Assembly (NCBI GenBank): GCA_009663005.1
Contig: VIGQ01000669.1
Coordinates: forward strand, 27,501 to 40,000
Source of the DNA: Actinidia chinensis
Lineage: Eukaryota > Streptophyta > Magnoliopsida > Ericales > Actinidiaceae
Direction of reading: 5' to 3'
Length of the DNA stretch: 12,500 bases
Positions 1 through 6,851 of the stretch are shown here, in pieces. Made by a program: the position numbers and the translations under genes. The notes below the pieces were generated by a model. It saw only the letters and a list, made by a program, of their open reading frames with translations. It was not told where the DNA came from and did not search any database. Position 1 is the first letter of the stretch. Every line of letters starts with the position of its first letter.

Positions 1-653
1 AGTGAAAATATGATCACAGTGAAAAGAAGAAAAAATAATACAACTATAATAAATTAATTTATAATTTCTTTTAAGGCTATGAAAGACTTTGCTAATCCGA
101 TATTAGTATTTTTAAGTTTTTAACTTCAACTTATATGATATTTTAATTCTATTTAACAAAACATATTCCCAAGTCCGATTAGGACTTTCTCTCCGACCTA
201 AGCATCTCTCATGCTCACACCGAATCTCTCTCTCACCGAAGCACGGCCACTACTCACACCGGACGGATTTTCCGTTGGGCTTAGTTTTTCTGAAATCAGG
301 GCTCTAATTTCAAAACGGAGTTTGAATTTGATTGTTGAATTAGTTGTTTGTGTGCTAAAAATACTATAAGTCTTATTACTCATAAGATAATTGGGATTTT
401 TTTTTTTATTATCTATGTTGGATGTTTAATAAAAGGGAGGTTCACTCTAAAGTTCATGGACCATTTCTAACTCATTTGATCCGTATTACAAAAATTAAAA
501 ATCAAAATTCTTTTTTGATCTCCGCCCCTTCTTATTTCTCATTACACCCCTACCATCTCTACCCTTTCCGACAACTACTACCGATGGCCGGTAGCCACGT
601 TTCGACCAGCATCCGACGACTCCCATGATTTTTTTCCAAGTACTTTAATGTTG
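1..653. other. AT-rich non-coding sequence
   Basis: I recognise no gene here. Reading frames of about 60 codons occur on both strands, but they have no recognisable domain, no codon signature and no splice context. The segment around 190-300 is somewhat GC-richer than its surroundings. A T run lies at about 399-407. Confidence 0.6.
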
Positions 654-866
654 GTTCCATAGATAAACTATCCATTTCTACTCTCAGAATACTAAAGCAG
701 TGAAATTTATCTGAAAAAGTTCGCTGAAAAAGTTGTCAGTGGTTTTAGATATAAATTTCACTATTTGTTCCATAGATAAATTTCACTATACATTTTATAC
801 TCTCAAAATACTAAAATAGTGAAATTTATCACTGAAAAAGTTTATCGAAAAAATTGTCAGAGGTTT
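654..866. repeat. Imperfect two-copy tandem repeat of about 100 bp
   Basis: Copy 1 (654-745) and copy 2 (767-866) both open with GTTCCATAGATAAA. Both continue through ACTCTCA(G/A)AATACTAAA and AGTGAAATTTATC, and end in a GAAAAAGTT/TTGTCAG segment. Substitutions and small indels separate the copies, so the duplication is old. No coding role is visible. Confidence 0.7.
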
Positions 867-930
867 GCCGAAAAATCCGCTAGAAAAGTCGTCGCCGGAA
901 AGTTCGCTGAAAAAGTCGTTGGAGTGTGAC
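867..930. repeat. Degenerate short-period array of GAAAAGTCG-type units
   Basis: Variants of the 10-14 base motif (G)AAAAGT(C/T)(G/C)(G/C)(C/T) recur several times, for example CTAGAAAAGTCG, CCGGAAAGTTCG and CTGAAAAAGTCG. The same motif ends both units of the preceding tandem repeat, so the two blocks look like one low-order repeat region. Confidence 0.5.
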
Positions 931-1620
931 TCGATGGCGTGATGAGTTGTGCTTTTTTATTGGATGATTTAATAAGTAAATATATTTTATCTGAAAGGAG
1001 GGTGTTGGCTACCCCATAAAAAATATTTACTTTTTGTTTATAAATATTAAAAAATTATGAACTATTTGCGAGATAGATCTACACCCAACTTAAATGCCCA
1101 CCATATATAGGAGAATATTCACTAATTCTTCTAAAAATGTGTTTACAAAAAAATTCTTTATGTATGAATATCAATATACTTTTGTAGAAGTATATTTGCT
1201 ATAACTTTTTTTTGTTACTATTGAATGCTAAAATTTAGTAGTATCTCACGGCGTTGGATTATTGCAAGATTATTTTTTGTTATTATTTCGATTAGGATTT
1301 TAAACGAGGGTAGCACTATACGAAATCGTTTCCTTATATTTTGGGCAAGAATCAACTAGTTCTTTTAAGCCTAGTTAGACGAAAATTAATGAATTATTTA
1401 AATTGTTACCGAATTAAAATTACATAATTGGGTTTAAATCCTGGTGTTTTTTTCCCATAATTTTCCCTTTATTTTTTGTTTGGCGTAAAATAAACTTAGC
1501 ACTATATTTAATGAGGGTTGAAAAAGTTTTTTAAACTTTGGTTAGTTTGGTGGAAAATTTAACAATTGTAGTTTAATTCAAAATCACAAACAGATGCTTT
1601 GCATATTTTCTTATGACAGA
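931..1620. other. AT-rich non-coding stretch
   Basis: I see no coding frame, RNA gene or defined repeat. Poly-T and poly-A runs are frequent. Confidence 0.5.
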
Positions 1621-1975
1621 GAGGTAAACCTAGGTCACACAACTCGTGGCTGACCCGTACCGCTCACGGATCAGATTCGCAAATTTGCGAATTTTTCAAA
1701 AATTTAGCTTGAATTGGCAATTTTTTGGGATTGATTCATGAATTCTATAAATATAGGAACGAATATGCAATTTACTCTGCCAAAAAACGAAACGTGGAAC
1801 ACCAGACCTATTACCCGGATAAAGATCCAGGAACCCCCAAACCAACACTACATTCGTTACCATTTTGCCTGTGTGCGAGGTAGTTGTACCATGGGTGCAA
1901 ATCAATTACGTAAGTTTCCGTTTTTGAATTCTTTTCGTCAAAAGAAACCTGACAGTATACAAGATTGACGAACAA
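1621..1975. other. Unclassified GC-richer segment with overlapping short frames
   Basis: The segment is richer in G+C than its flanks. It has overlapping short frames on both strands, 76 codons at 1738-1968 (+) and 69 codons at 1696-1905 (-). Neither product shows a domain I recognise. Overlap on both strands suggests a compositional effect in an old repeat, not a gene. A plant dispersed repeat is the most likely origin, but the family cannot be named. Confidence 0.35.
1675..1692. repeat. Perfect 18-bp palindrome
   Basis: ATTCGCAAATTTGCGAAT equals its own reverse complement with no spacer. It lies at the left side of the unclassified 1621-1975 segment and may be a fold-back or a protein-binding dyad. 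Function is unknown. Confidence 0.85.
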
Positions 1976-2145
1976 ATTAAAAAATAAAGTCACTAAAATA
2001 GTTTAAAAAGAGAGTTCAAATTGGGCCTTAATGATGAATATGGTTAGGTTTTTCATAAAACTAGTTTCCAAAAGTTGATACAAGTTATTTAATAGCTCAT
2101 TTAAAAATAAATAGTCATTTTTAAAAAGTTATTATTTTCATTCCG

Positions 2146-2335
2146 TGTAGTGTTTGCTATAAAAGATGAAAATATTTTTTTCTTGTAAAGTAGTCCATTT
2201 TGCACTTTATTATTTAATAAGAAATAATTAATAACACTGCTCCAAAGCTTCTCTAACCCAACTTTAGAAAAATCAACTTTTGAAAATTATAAATCTAAAA
2301 TATACTCATAAAAGCTATCACAAATACCCCCATAA
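2146..2335. mobile_element. Possible hAT-like MITE remnant
   Basis: This AT-rich stretch of about 190 bp begins GTGTTTGCTATAAAAG. It ends with AAAGCTATCACAAATACCCC, whose reverse complement begins GGGGTATTTGTGATAGC. The ends therefore form a weak terminal inverted repeat around G(T)RTTTG. The internal AGCTTCT and AAAAATCAACTTTTGAAAATTA pattern fits common plant hAT-type MITEs. I did not identify an 8-bp target-site duplication, so this is tentative. Confidence 0.3.
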
Positions 2336-2347
2336 AATATTATGGGG
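2328..2347. repeat. 8-bp inverted repeat (hairpin)
   Basis: CCCCATAA and TTATGGGG are perfect inverted arms separated by AATA. The hairpin lies at the right edge of the possible MITE and may be part of its terminus or target. Confidence 0.7.
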
Positions 2348-2434
2348 CCCTTATCTCTTGTATGTCATATCCCAACTCAAAGTGAATTTGGACGGGTTAA
2401 AATTGATGATCTCAATTTCACTGTGAATTGTTTA

Positions 2435-2484
2435 TTTCTTGCCAAATGAATGTATAATATTTCTTGCCAAATGCGTGTATAATA
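2435..2484. repeat. 25-bp tandem duplication
   Basis: Two adjacent 25-base units (2435-2459 and 2460-2484) share TTTCTTGCCAAATG and TGTATAATA. They differ only at two neighbouring bases, AA versus CG. This looks like a recent slippage or duplication event. Confidence 0.85.
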
Positions 2485-2719
2485 AATAACCCAATTCGTT
2501 AATCTTTTAGGTGTCGTTACAATAACGATGTGTGGTAAAAATTAGAATAATTAGGTTTTATGAATTATAATATCAAGATACATTTATTTAGACGGTATAT
2601 TTTTTTGAATTTTTTTTTCTTACTCCTTAGTTTTCAAAGGGTTTTCTTGGCTAACGTGTTCGTCGTGGAGATCATGTTCTCTTAGTTTTTTTAACAAAAA
2701 TAAATAATTTTAATTAGAA

Positions 2720-2962
2720 TATACGGTATATTTTTGTTAATTAGAATTTATTTTAGTATTAATTAGGAATTAATTAGTTAGTATGTAGGTTTTGTAGTTA
2801 ACTTGAAGGGTTTGGGTAGTGGGATAAAGTAGTGCCTATTTTGTAAGTAATGAATTGTTATTTTACTTGTATATGAATATCGAGATCTTTTCCCCCTCGA
2901 AGTGAGACTCTTTTTCTCTTATTCCATTTTTATTGTTATTTTCAAAGGGAGGATTCATAACA
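2720..2962 (+). repeat. LTR copy 1 of the array, with internal deletion
   Basis: The segment from 2752 matches LTR3 from 5211 through the AATTAGTTAGT region, the GAAGGGTTTGGG/GTAGTGGGATAA region and ATTTTACTTGTATAT. It then jumps to the GTGAGACTC-like region, so about 90 bp present in LTR3 is missing. Its TATA region reads TATATGAATA (2870-2879), where LTR3 has TATATAAATA. The 5' boundary is uncertain because no clean TG is seen near 2720. The 3' end is TAACA at 2958-2962. Confidence 0.65.
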
Positions 2963-2990
2963 GTGTATAGAACTGTCGATTCCGGCATGG
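2963..2990 (+). other. Degenerate primer binding site after LTR1
   Basis: GTGTATAGAACTGTCGATTC directly follows the TAACA end of LTR1. It resembles the initiator-Met tRNA primer site of many plant gypsy elements (TGGTATCAGAGC), with several substitutions and a gap. Position relative to the LTR is the main support. Confidence 0.45.
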
Positions 2991-3039
2991 GTTTTTACCA
3001 CGAGATTGTGGATTTAAGGGCAAGATTATAAGAAATAAT

Positions 3040-3768
3040 TGTTAAAAATATTCAGTAAAATGCTGAATTATAAGTGGAAAAATAAAATTACAGATAGACA
3101 GAAACTTATTAAAAATAAACAGGAAAAAATAACCAAACGGCTGACGACGGCCAGCGTTCAAACTATCATCCTGAAGACAGAATTCGCCCCGTCATGGTGT
3201 TTTTACGGCTGTAGGCGTTGTTCTCCCAGGATGCTACGATCTCGCTCACAAAAAGTTTAGCACAATTTCTGTGGCTCAGGCGAAACCAGAAAGTAGTGTC
3301 ACTCTCTCACACATGACTCCAATGCAAAATGCTAAAAACTCTCTTTTTTTTTTTTAATGATGAAACTCTCAGATTTTTTGTGTGTGCTTTGAACTTGTAA
3401 GGGATGTTGAGTATTTATGAGGATTTCAATGGCTGATGAAAAGCAACGAATTTATTCCACCTTGAAGGCCATTGTAACAGCCCCACTACCAAGCCAATAA
3501 ACTTCCTCTTATGGTGATAATGGTTGTTGTTATCAAAATGAAAGGTCTTGACTTTCAGTGAATATGAATAAAATGGGAGGTTAATCTTAATTAGAAATTA
3601 CATGGGGGTTTAATTTGTAATTAGAAAATACAAGGAGTTTATTGCTGGAATTAAAAACTACAGGATTAAAAAGTGCAAGTGCGCCTCTATAGAGCCATCG
3701 CCCACACGGACCGGCTCGTGGTGCACGTGCACATGAAAGTTAAGGTACCATTTGTAACCACTTGTACA
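3040..3768 (-). mobile_element. Probable LTR of a second retroelement, minus strand, nested in the array
   Basis: Read on the minus strand, the segment starts TGTACAAGTGG and ends TTTTTAACA, giving TG...CA ends. A purine-rich tract, CAAGAGGGAGTA (plus 3769-3780), lies immediately before the TG, as expected for a 3' LTR whose internal region lies to the right. A TATA-like CATAAATAC (plus 3411-3418) is followed on the minus strand by a plausible leader. It interrupts the first internal domain of the gypsy-like array 77 bp after LTR1. No 5-bp target duplication flanks it (ATAAT versus TACTC). A solo LTR is therefore unlikely and part of the internal sequence may remain on the right. Family is unassigned; copia-like is a guess. 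Confidence 0.45.
3411..3420 (-). promoter_or_regulatory. TATA-like element in the minus-strand LTR
   Basis: The minus-strand sequence TCATAAATAC lies mid-LTR, where plant LTR promoters normally carry their TATA box. Activity cannot be judged. Confidence 0.35.
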
Positions 3769-3780
3769 TACTCCCTCTTG
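3769..3780 (-). other. Polypurine tract beside the minus-strand LTR
   Basis: On the minus strand CAAGAGGGAGTA abuts the LTR start TGTACA. This is the position where plus-strand DNA synthesis is primed in LTR retroelements. Confidence 0.4.
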
Positions 3781-4032
3781 GTGATCTAAGTATTTATTTT
3801 GTTAATGTTTAGCTTGGAGTATATTAACTCTTTAAAAATCTCATATTTATTCGATGTGGGACTTACACATTTTTTCATAATCAATGATCCACTTTGGTGA
3901 ACATTTTCTCTTTCATTCACCTTTTACTGTTTTGAGCAAATAAAATACTACGGTTATCTAATCGCGAAGGAGGAATCCATTCCACCAAAGGTTCAATAAT
4001 GTCGATAACCGGGACCCAACCCATAAAATTAG
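3781..4032. other. Non-coding sequence between nested LTR and gag-like frame
   Basis: There is no coding signal. The stretch includes GATGTGGGACTTACAC and may be residual 3' internal sequence of the minus-strand element, followed by the resumed internal domain of the array. The junction between them cannot be placed. Confidence 0.35.
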
Positions 4033-4323
4033 GTTCAAACTCAGCTTCAACCATTTAACTTTTCAACAATAAAGACAATTGTTGAGAAGATGATGGAGAT
4101 TTGCAAGCGATTCAATGAAAGTCGAAATGAATTCACCAGGATGAGCAAAGGTGCAAGTTTTAAATAAGAGGAGAAGTTGCTCGAATGCAAGGCAAAATCA
4201 ACTCTTACAAAAATTGATTTTGTATTTTACGAAGATAAGAAAAGTGAGGTTGCAAACTTATTTTCAACAGGGAATTTTCTACACTCGGTTTTCTGTGTTT
4301 TGAACGGGGGGTGTGGGAAGTAA
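4033..4323 (+). pseudogene. Broken frame of internal domain 1 (retroelement protein fragment)
   Basis: One frame runs from 4033 to the stop at 4321 and is interrupted once by TAA at 4165. Its most conserved parts are FNESRNEFTRM, KGASF, EKLLEC, AKSTL and DFVFYEDKK. The same motifs occur in the same order in internal domain 2 (4803-4991), so the sequence was once coding. It lies where gag begins in a gypsy element, between a primer site and the next LTR. I do not recognise a named domain, and no zinc knuckle is visible. With fewer than 100 codons it cannot be a complete Gag. It may be the remnant of an internally deleted polyprotein or a small protein specific to this element. Confidence 0.5.
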
Positions 4324-4476
4324 ATGTTTCTTCATGTTTAAGAACATTGGTTGTGTCAGTTTCATTCTCATGTTCACAAAAGAAGTTGCTTTCGTGATTA
4401 TAGGTTTTACTTTTAAAATTTGGGATCCTAGCGATTTGTAATATTTATGTATTTGAACCTTGAGGGCAAGGTTGAA

Positions 4477-4791
4477 TGCTACATATTTATATTTTATGAA
4501 AATATTTTGCATTTATTTTATTAATTATTAAATATTAGTTAGTGGTAGAAGTAGTGGGGCAATGGAATAAGAAAGTTATCCAATCTTTTAGGATCCCGAG
4601 TTAATATTTTCTTGTATATATATATAACATTTATGAATAAAAGATAGTGTGGATGAATGTTTTTAGAAGTCTTCTACTATGAAGCATAAGAGGTCATCAG
4701 TTCATCTCGAATTGAGCCAATTAGATCTCGAAGTGAGTATCTTTTCCCCTAAATTCTATTTTTATTTTTATATTCAAGATAGTTCATAACA
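4477..4791 (+). repeat. LTR copy 2 of the array
   Basis: The LTR starts TGCTACATATTTAT, matching TGTTGCATATCAAT at the start of LTR3, and ends TTCATAACA at 4783-4791. It contains a TATATATATA tract at 4614-4626. Unlike LTR3, it is directly preceded by GAGGGCAAGGTTGA. The purine tract and neighbouring bases that should lie between have been lost. Confidence 0.7.
4614..4626 (+). promoter_or_regulatory. TATA tract in LTR2
   Basis: An alternating TATATATATATAA lies at the same relative place as TATATAAATA in LTR3 (5341-5350). It is the likely former LTR promoter. Confidence 0.45.
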
Positions 4792-4804
4792 AGCGGTACC
4801 AGGC
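4792..4804 (+). other. Primer binding site after LTR2 (initiator-Met tRNA type)
   Basis: AGCGGTACCAGGC starts immediately after the LTR end. It differs from the standard plant gypsy site AGTGGTATCAGAGC by two substitutions and one missing base. This is the best-preserved of the three primer sites and supports the Ty3/gypsy assignment. Confidence 0.7.
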
Positions 4805-4991
4805 TATCCGTTATGAATATGAGCGGTTCAACAAATCTCAAAATGAGTTCACCAAGATGATTAAAGGTGCAAGTTTTGAATCAAATGAAAAGCTGCTCGA
4901 ATGCATGGCAAAATCAACTCTTAAAAAAAATGACTTTGTATTTATGAAGACAAGGAAATCAAGGTTGTCAATTCTTATTTCAATCAACTAA
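4803..4991 (+). pseudogene. Broken frame of internal domain 2 (retroelement protein fragment)
   Basis: The frame reads through ERFNKSQNEFTKM, IKGASF, NEKLLECMAKSTL and KKNDFVF before a stop at 4989. It matches the domain 1 frame motif for motif. The stop codon that breaks domain 1 after KGASFK is absent here, where the sequence reads KGASFE. After DFVF the two copies diverge in frame: domain 1 has GTATTTTACGAAGAT and this copy has GTATTTATGAAGAC, a one-base deletion near 4943. Domain 2 is therefore also non-functional. The product is unrecognised and function is not assigned. Confidence 0.5.
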
Positions 4992-5136
4992 TTTTTCTTG
5001 ACCTGGTTGTTGTTTTGAATCGTGAAGCGAAATATTTCTCCATGTGCAAGAATATTGGAAAAAGAAGTATCTTCTATGTTTATAGGTTTTATTTTTAAAA
5101 TTTGGGATCTTGGTGGATTATTGATGTATTTGTTTA

Positions 5137-5181
5137 TGTATTTCAACCTTGAGGGCAAGGTTGATTTTAAGGGGGCAGGAA
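5137..5181 (+). other. 3' end of internal domain with polypurine tract
   Basis: The sequence encoding FNLEGKVDFKGAGM (about 5140-5181) runs directly into LTR3. It resembles the extreme C-terminal tail of plant gypsy polyproteins, where an L-E-x-K-V motif is followed by the polypurine tract. The tract AAGGGGGCAGGAA occupies 5169-5181 and touches the LTR start at 5182. The matching position before LTR2 (4456-4476) keeps the GAGGGCAAGGTTGA part but lacks the tract. Confidence 0.6.
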
Positions 5182-5517
5182 TGTTGCATATCAATATTTT
5201 TTTAAACTGATTTAGTATTAATTAAGAATTAATTAGTTAGTGGGTGGGTTTTGAAGTTATCTTGAAGGGTTTTGGGGTAGTGGGATAACAAAATAGTGTT
5301 TATTTTGTAAGTAGTGGGGTAAGGGTTGTTATTTTACTTGTATATAAATATTACCTACGAATGAAAAAACGTAGGATGGATATTATTAAAAGTTTTATGT
5401 GAAAATTGGAGGTAGATTTCTTTAATTTAAGCCAAATTAGAGGTCTTTCCCCTTTTAAAGTGGAACTCTTCTCCTCTTTATTCTTTTTTTATTGTTATTT
5501 TTAAGGTGGTTGTAACA
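5182..5517 (+). repeat. LTR copy 3 of the array
   Basis: This 336-bp LTR begins TGTTGCATATCAATAT directly after the polypurine tract and ends TTGTAACA at 5510-5517. It is the most complete of the three copies and contains TATATAAATA at 5341-5350. A degenerate primer-site-like sequence, AGATTTCGAACCAGTG, follows but is poorly conserved. Confidence 0.7.
5341..5350 (+). promoter_or_regulatory. TATA box of LTR3
   Basis: TATATAAATA is a canonical plant TATA box in the middle of the LTR. LTR1 and LTR2 have altered versions at the same relative place. Confidence 0.55.
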
Positions 5518-5620
5518 AGATTTCGAACCAGTGAAGGTTGGTGAACCAATTCACAAGGTTGTCCAGCAGATTTGGTGAACTTGGGTAAGTTTGATGAATG
5601 ACACTAGCAAAGCTTATTTC

Positions 5621-5741
5621 CTCTTCCCTTAACAAATCCCAAGCTTGAAAACTTTGTTTTGGGTATATTACAAAGCCTCTTATTCACTCCTCTCTTCCTG
5701 TAACAAATTCAATGCTTGAAACTTTATTTGGGGTTATTACA
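5621..5741. repeat. Two-copy spaced repeat, about 50 bp per unit
   Basis: Units 5621-5672 and 5692-5741 share CTCTTCC, TAACAAAT, GCTTGAAA, ACTTT(G/A)TTT, GGG and ATTACA in the same order, with a period of about 70 bp. It lies between a GGTAAGT sequence (5584) and a TTTGTAGG sequence (5772), so it could be inside an old intron. Confidence 0.6.
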
Positions 5742-5774
5742 TATATATGATTGTTGTTATTTTGCTTTTGTTTG

Positions 5775-5838
5775 TAGGTGGTGATTGCTAGTGGTAAAGT
5801 AGAAAAAGAGAGGTAGTTGAATTACTTTTGAAGCTTAG
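5775..5838. repeat. Dispersed repeat, left copy (partner at 9661-9723)
   Basis: TAGGTGGTGATTGCTAG opens the unit and GGTAGTTGAATTACTTTTG is identical to the partner. Both copies end in GAAGCTTAG. Both are preceded by a T-rich tract ending in a 3' splice-site-like TAG (TTTGTAG here, TTTATAG in the partner). The pair may derive from one exon or from one dispersed element. Confidence 0.65.
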
Positions 5839-6300
5839 TGCGTGTGTTAGTGGGTGTGTTAATATGAATTCGCTAGATTAATGGAGTCAACTTTTACCCA
5901 TGTGGATACTTAGCACAAGCAATGGAGATGATTTTCCCCTTGCATCTTATCAAATATGAAATGGGCTCTATTCATTAGAATATTAATTTTCTACCAACGC
6001 CCAAAAAAATAAACAATTTCTTTTTACCTTGATTAATGTGTAGATAATAATTTAATATTATATTTAATGTATTTCTTAACACAACACAACTAATGAAGTG
6101 TTTTTAGTGTCACTAGCCAACTAGCACTAATACAACCTCAACTTCCATCTCAAATCCTAGAAATAACACAACTGATATTTACGTTTCTAAAATAAATAAT
6201 GAGTTTTGCCTAACATAATAATATAGTTGTCAAAAAAGTCGTTGAGGATTTTGTTTAAAATAAATAGGATCGTGTGGGGTGCAGTGTTGTGAAGTGAAAG
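5839..6300. other. AT-rich non-coding stretch
   Basis: I see no coding frame or defined element. It contains TTCTACCAACGCCC and several A/T runs. Confidence 0.45.
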
Positions 6301-6398
6301 GAAAAAAAAACAAGGATAGACACCTATGGTGATCTAGTGGTTGTTGAAGGGGCTAAGGACAGTTCACATAGTCGAGTGGTCTTACTGTGACACAGAAA

Positions 6399-6476
6399 TA
6401 GTGAGTTCGGTCACCGGAACTATTTTCAAAAAATAGCTATCCGACGGTTAAGTTAGTGAGTTCGGCCACTGAAACT
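6399..6476. repeat. 23-bp direct repeat pair
   Basis: TAGTGAGTTCGGTCACCGG (from 6399) recurs as TAGTGAGTTCGGCCACTGA (from 6454), a 55-base period. Both copies continue into AACT. They mark the left shoulder of the GC-richer block and may belong to its terminus. Confidence 0.65.
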
Positions 6477-6705
6477 CGATCCAGAAGGGAAGAACAGTAC
6501 GAGGAGAGAGAGGAGAGAAGCGAGGGGAGGCTGAGGAGATGAAGGAGAAAGAAGTGGTTAGAGGAGGACAGTCAAATAGAGGCCAGTCGCGAAGGCACGA
6601 AAGTAAAGGGGTACCTTTTGTCCGCCTCATATGCCTGGGATTGCCACAATCAGTTAGACACACACAGAGTGGTCAGGAAGAGTCAATTTTTGGCGCGATT
6701 ACCCT

Positions 6706-6851
6706 ACCAAGCTTGTTATAGAGCGACAACTTGGAGGGGATGTTTGCCTTAGCTCGGACAATATTAATGTCCGACAATGTTCTAGGATAAGCGCCACGCC
6801 TGGGACCGACCCCCCCCCACCGAGCTTGCTTCGTAGTGATAACCTAGCGGC
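6706..6851. repeat. Diverged subrepeats in the leader region
   Basis: ACCAAGCTTGTTATAGAGCG (from 6706) and ACCGAGCTTGCTTCGTAGTG (from 6819) align, and both continue into AAC(T/C)T(T/A)G. The 113-base period resembles promoter or LTR subrepeats. Between them lies a run of nine C (6810-6818). Confidence 0.45.
6754..6774. repeat. 7-bp inverted repeat (hairpin)
   Basis: TCGGACA and TGTCCGA are perfect inverted arms with a 7-base AT loop. The hairpin sits between the two subrepeats. Confidence 0.7.

Larger units (their letters stand above)
2720..5530 (+). mobile_element. Tandem array of a small Ty3/gypsy-like LTR element (three LTRs, two internal domains)
   Basis: Three related LTRs lie in the same orientation at about 2720-2962, 4477-4791 and 5182-5517. 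They share the tract around TTAGTATTAATTA(A/G)GAATT (LTR1 and LTR3), GTTAGTG/GTTAGTA, a TTGTATATA TATA region and an end in TAACA. The second internal domain is only 390 bp (4792-5181). The first spans 2963-4476 but contains a foreign LTR. Each internal domain carries the same short broken frame, and the second ends in a polypurine tract touching LTR3. The size and shared-LTR layout resemble TRIM-type or internally deleted non-autonomous elements, which can form tandem copies by unequal LTR recombination. No protease, reverse transcriptase or integrase is present. Confidence 0.7.

Noticed and set aside
1738..1968. 76-codon + strand frame as a gene
   Set aside because: No domain is visible, overlapping frames occur on the other strand, and there is no plausible splice or promoter context.
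2328..2347. Hairpin as a bacterial-type terminator
   Set aside because: The context is plant nuclear DNA with no upstream gene and no U tract, so the hairpin is better read as a repeat terminus.
3721..3732. Palindrome GTGCACGTGCAC containing a G-box
   Set aside because: It is a real 12-bp palindrome with a CACGTG core, but it is inside the minus-strand LTR near its start. A regulatory role cannot be supported beyond chance.
3035..3773. Solo LTR with target-site duplication at 3040-3768
   Set aside because: The flanking 5-mers ATAAT and TACTC do not match, and a polypurine tract adjoins the LTR, which points to a 3' LTR with internal sequence.
6539..6721. 60-codon + strand and 71-codon - strand frames
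   Set aside because: They overlap on opposite strands in a purine-rich tract, which explains the lack of stops.
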